Positions 60,663 to 64,000 of a stretch of DNA of 64,000 nucleotides are shown piece after piece. This DNA is from Omphiscola glabra (taxonomy: Eukaryota > Mollusca > Gastropoda > Lymnaeidae). Below the pieces are notes generated by a model. The model did no database searches and was not told the DNA's origin. It saw only the letters and a program-made list of their open reading frames with translations. The DNA lies in the NCBI GenBank assembly GCA_964017045.1, contig OZ024810.1, positions 5,576,562 through 5,640,561 on the forward strand. The letters are read 5' to 3'. The position numbers were made by a program, and so were the translations under genes. Every line of letters begins with the position of its first letter. Within the stretch, counting starts at the first letter, position 1.

Positions 60663-63640
60663 AACACTGATACAAGTGCTTACATCTTTTTAACACTGAT
60701 ACAAGTGCTGACATCTTTTTAACACTGATACAAGTGCTGACATCTTTTTAACACTGATACAAGTGCTGACACCTTTTTAACACTGATACAAGTGCTGACA
60801 TCTTTTTAACACTGATACAAGTACTGACATCTTTTTAACACTGATACAAGTGCTGACATCTTTTTAACACTGATACAAGTGCTGACCTCATTTTAACACT
60901 GATACAAGTGCTGACATCTTTTTAACACTGATACAAGTGCTGACATCCATTTAACACTGATACAAGTACTGACATCTTTTTAACACTGATAAAAGTGCTG
61001 ACATCTTTTTAACACTGATACAAGTACTGACATCTTTTTAACACTGATACAAGTGCTGACATCTTTTTAACACTGATACAAGTGCTGACATCATTTTAAC
61101 ACTGATACAAGTGCTGACATCATTTTAACACTGATACAAGTGCTGACATCTTTTTAAAACTGATACAAGTACTGACATCTTTTTAACACTGATACAAGTA
61201 CTGACATCTTTTTAACACTGATACAAGTGCTGACATCTTTTTAACACTGATACAAGTACTGACATCTTTTTAACACTGATACAAGTGCTGACATCTTTTT
61301 AACACTGATACAAGTGCTGACATCTTTTTAACACTGATACATGTGATGACATCTTTTTAACACTGATACAAGTACTAACATCTTTTTAACACTGATACAC
61401 GTGCTGACATCTTTTTAACACTGATACAAGTGCTGACATCCATTTTAACACTGATACAAGTGCTGACATCTATTTTAACACTGATACAAGTTCTGACATC
61501 ATTTTAACACTGATACAAGTGCTGACATCCATTTTAAAACTGATACAAGTGCTGACATCCATTTTAACACTGATACAGGTACTGATATCCATTTTAACAC
61601 TGATACAAGTGCTGACATCCATTTTAACACTGATACAAGTGCTGACATCCATTTTAACACTGATACAAGTGCTGACATCTTTTTAACACTAATACAAGTA
61701 CTGACATCTTTTTAACACTGATAAAAGTACTGACATCATTTTAACACTGATACAAGTACTGACATCTTTTTAACACTGATACAAGTGCTGACATCTTTTT
61801 AACACTAATACAAGTACTGACATCTTTTTAACACTGATACAAGTACTGACATATTTTTAACACTGATACAAGTGCTGACATCTTTTTAACTCTGATACAA
61901 GTACTGACATCTATTTAACACTGATACAAGTACTGACATCTTTTTAACACTGATACAAGTACTGACATCTTTTTAACACTGATACAAGTACTGACATCTT
62001 TTTAACACTGATACAAGTGCTGACATCTTTTTAACACTGATACAATTGCTGACATCATTGTAACACTGATACAAGTGCTGACATCTTTTTAACACTGATA
62101 CAAGTACTGACATCATTATAACACTGATACAAGTGCTGACATCATTTTAACACTGTTACAAGTACTGACATCATTTTAACACTGATAAAAGTACTGACAT
62201 CATTTTAACACTGATACAAGTACTGACATCTTTTTAACACTGATACAAGTACTGACATCTTTTTAACACTGATTCAAGTACTGACATCTTTTTAACACTG
62301 ATACAAGTACTGACATCTTTTTAACACTGATACAAGTACTGACATCTTTTTAACGATGATACAAGTACTGACATCTTTTTAACACTGATACAAGTGCTGA
62401 CATCTTTTTAACACTGATACAAGTGCTGACATATTTTTAACACTGATACAAGTACTGACATCTATTTTAACACTGATACAAGTACTGACTTCTATTTTAA
62501 CACTGATACAAGTGCTGACATCTTTTTAACACTGATAAAAGTACTGACATCATTTTAACACTGATACAAGTAATGACATCCATTTTAACACTGATACATG
62601 TACTGACATGTTTTTAACACTGATACAAGTACTGACATCATTTTAACACTGATACAAGTACTGACATCATTTTAACACTGATATAAGTACTGACATCATT
62701 TTAACACTGATACAAGTACTGACATCATTTTAACACTGATACAAGTACTGACATCATTTTAACACTGATACAAGTACTGACATCATTTTTACACTGATAC
62801 AAGTACTGACATCTTTTTAACACTGATACAAGTACTGACATCTTTTTAACACTGATACAAGTACTGACATCATTTTTACACTGATACAAGTACTGACATC
62901 TTTTTAACACTGATACAAGTACTGACATCTTTTTAACACTGATTCAAGTACTGCCATCTTTTTAACACTGATACAAGTACTGACATCTTTTTAACACTGA
63001 TACAAGTGCTGACATCTTTTTAACACTGATACAAGTACTGACATCATTTTAACACTAATACAAGTGCTGACATCATTTTAACACTGAATCAAGTACTGAC
63101 ATCCATTTTAACACTGATTCAAGTACTGATATCCATTTTAACACAGATGCAAGTACTGACATTCATTTTCACACTGATACAAGCACTGACATTCATTTTA
63201 ACACTGACAAAGTACTGAAATCCATTTTAACAGTGATACAAGTACTGACATTCATTTTAACACTGAAAAAGTACATACATTCATTTTAACACTGACAAAG
63301 TACTGACATCCCTTTGAATACTGATTCAAGTACTGACATTCATTTTAATACTGACAAAGTACTGACATCCATTTAAATACTCATTCAAGTAATGACATTC
63401 ATTTTAATAATGATACAAGTACTGACATACATTTTAACACCGATACAAGTACTGGCATTCATTTTAACACTGATACAAGTACTGACATCTATTTTAACAC
63501 TGATACAAGTACTGACATTCATTTTAACAATGATACAAGTACTTACATTCATTTTAACACTGCTACAAGCACTCAAAGCAATTTTAACACTGATACAAAT
63601 ATGAACGTTCATTTTAACACTGACACTCTCAATGCCGCTC
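60663..63640. repeat. 29-bp minisatellite, about 100 copies
   Basis: Units AACACTGATACAAGTGCTGA plus CATCTTTTT. It is the longest uninterrupted minisatellite here. Copies with GTGCTG prevail on the left and GTACTG on the right (from about 62200). A 30-bp form (CATCCATTTT) appears at 61440-61670. From about 63080 copies diverge strongly (GACAAAG, TTCATTTT). Confidence 0.97.
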
Positions 63641-64000
63641 ATGTTTATAGGACATTCTTCCTTGTCCCATTTCGGACATTTGTCAAAGTTACAAATCTCT
63701 TTAACAACGATCCCTTCTTCCTGGGGCTAACATGTCACGTTTCATCTTCTTTTCAAGCCACTGACGTCACTGTGAGCTGTGGTACAGGTGATAGTTTCCG
63801 TGCTCACAAGGGCATTTAGTTAGTGATATCATAGACAGCAGCACCGAAATATGTTGGCATAACAAGGATTACTGAAGAACAGGTTCATAATGTGTTGCCT
63901 TTATATGGTAGTGCTTACGATCAACTTAATAATACTGCTTAGGTGCAGACTCAGGTACGATGTTGACTTACTTTAAGTAGATTAACATGACACAGACAAT
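63641..64000. other. Spacer to the window end
   Basis: Mixed single-copy DNA; the frame running out of the array (to 63819) is not recognised. Confidence 0.5.

Overview
This looks like a piece of an animal (metazoan) nuclear genome. It is AT-rich, has no bacterial-style gene packing, and carries no confidently recognisable cellular gene. Every protein I can recognise belongs to a non-LTR retrotransposon (LINE). The LINE remnants, hAT-type miniature elements, long (GATA)n tract and very many minisatellites fit an invertebrate. My guess is a lophotrochozoan, possibly a gastropod mollusc, but this rests on general impression and not on a diagnostic gene.

The main content is tandem repeats. By hand count there are more than 45 separate arrays with mutually unrelated units of about 12 to 65 bp, plus a 167/172-bp dimeric satellite. 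Together they cover about half of the window. The largest are a 65-bp array (5141-7082), a 32-bp array (12901-14181), a 21-bp array of 57 units (15833-17029), a roughly 1-kb microsatellite block dominated by GATA (17165-18159), the dimeric satellite (about 19735-23470), a 15-bp array (37356-38306), a G/T-only array (39411-40820), a 27-bp array (54707-56545), a 41/36-bp array (56826-58403) and a 29-bp array of about 100 copies (60663-63640). Several have higher-order structure with exact offsets: 715 bp, 160 bp, 216 bp, 702 bp and 339 bp. Because many units lack stops in several frames, or have lengths divisible by three, the arrays give long artificial reading frames on both strands. I do not treat these as genes.

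Transposable elements sit between and inside the arrays. There is a CR1/Jockey-like reverse transcriptase C-terminal remnant (24342-24790). A 5'-truncated LINE with an intact 281-residue reading frame is inserted in a 25-bp array (34207-35096). A LINE remnant (about 52985-54685) is split by a second LINE inserted in antisense (53148-54443). Two short hAT-like elements have inverted ends and 8-bp target duplications (42047-42228 and 50064-50415). A third hAT-like end interrupts a 45-bp array (about 44160-44308). A 391-bp inverted-repeat element lies at 2799-3189.

The non-repetitive spacers are AT-rich and mostly featureless. Two of them hold short, compositionally normal reading frames on the minus strand (4674-4961 and 11672-11938) that could be exons, at low confidence. 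The window reads as intergenic or intronic, possibly subtelomeric, DNA in a genome prone to forming local tandem arrays. No interacting gene system can be described.
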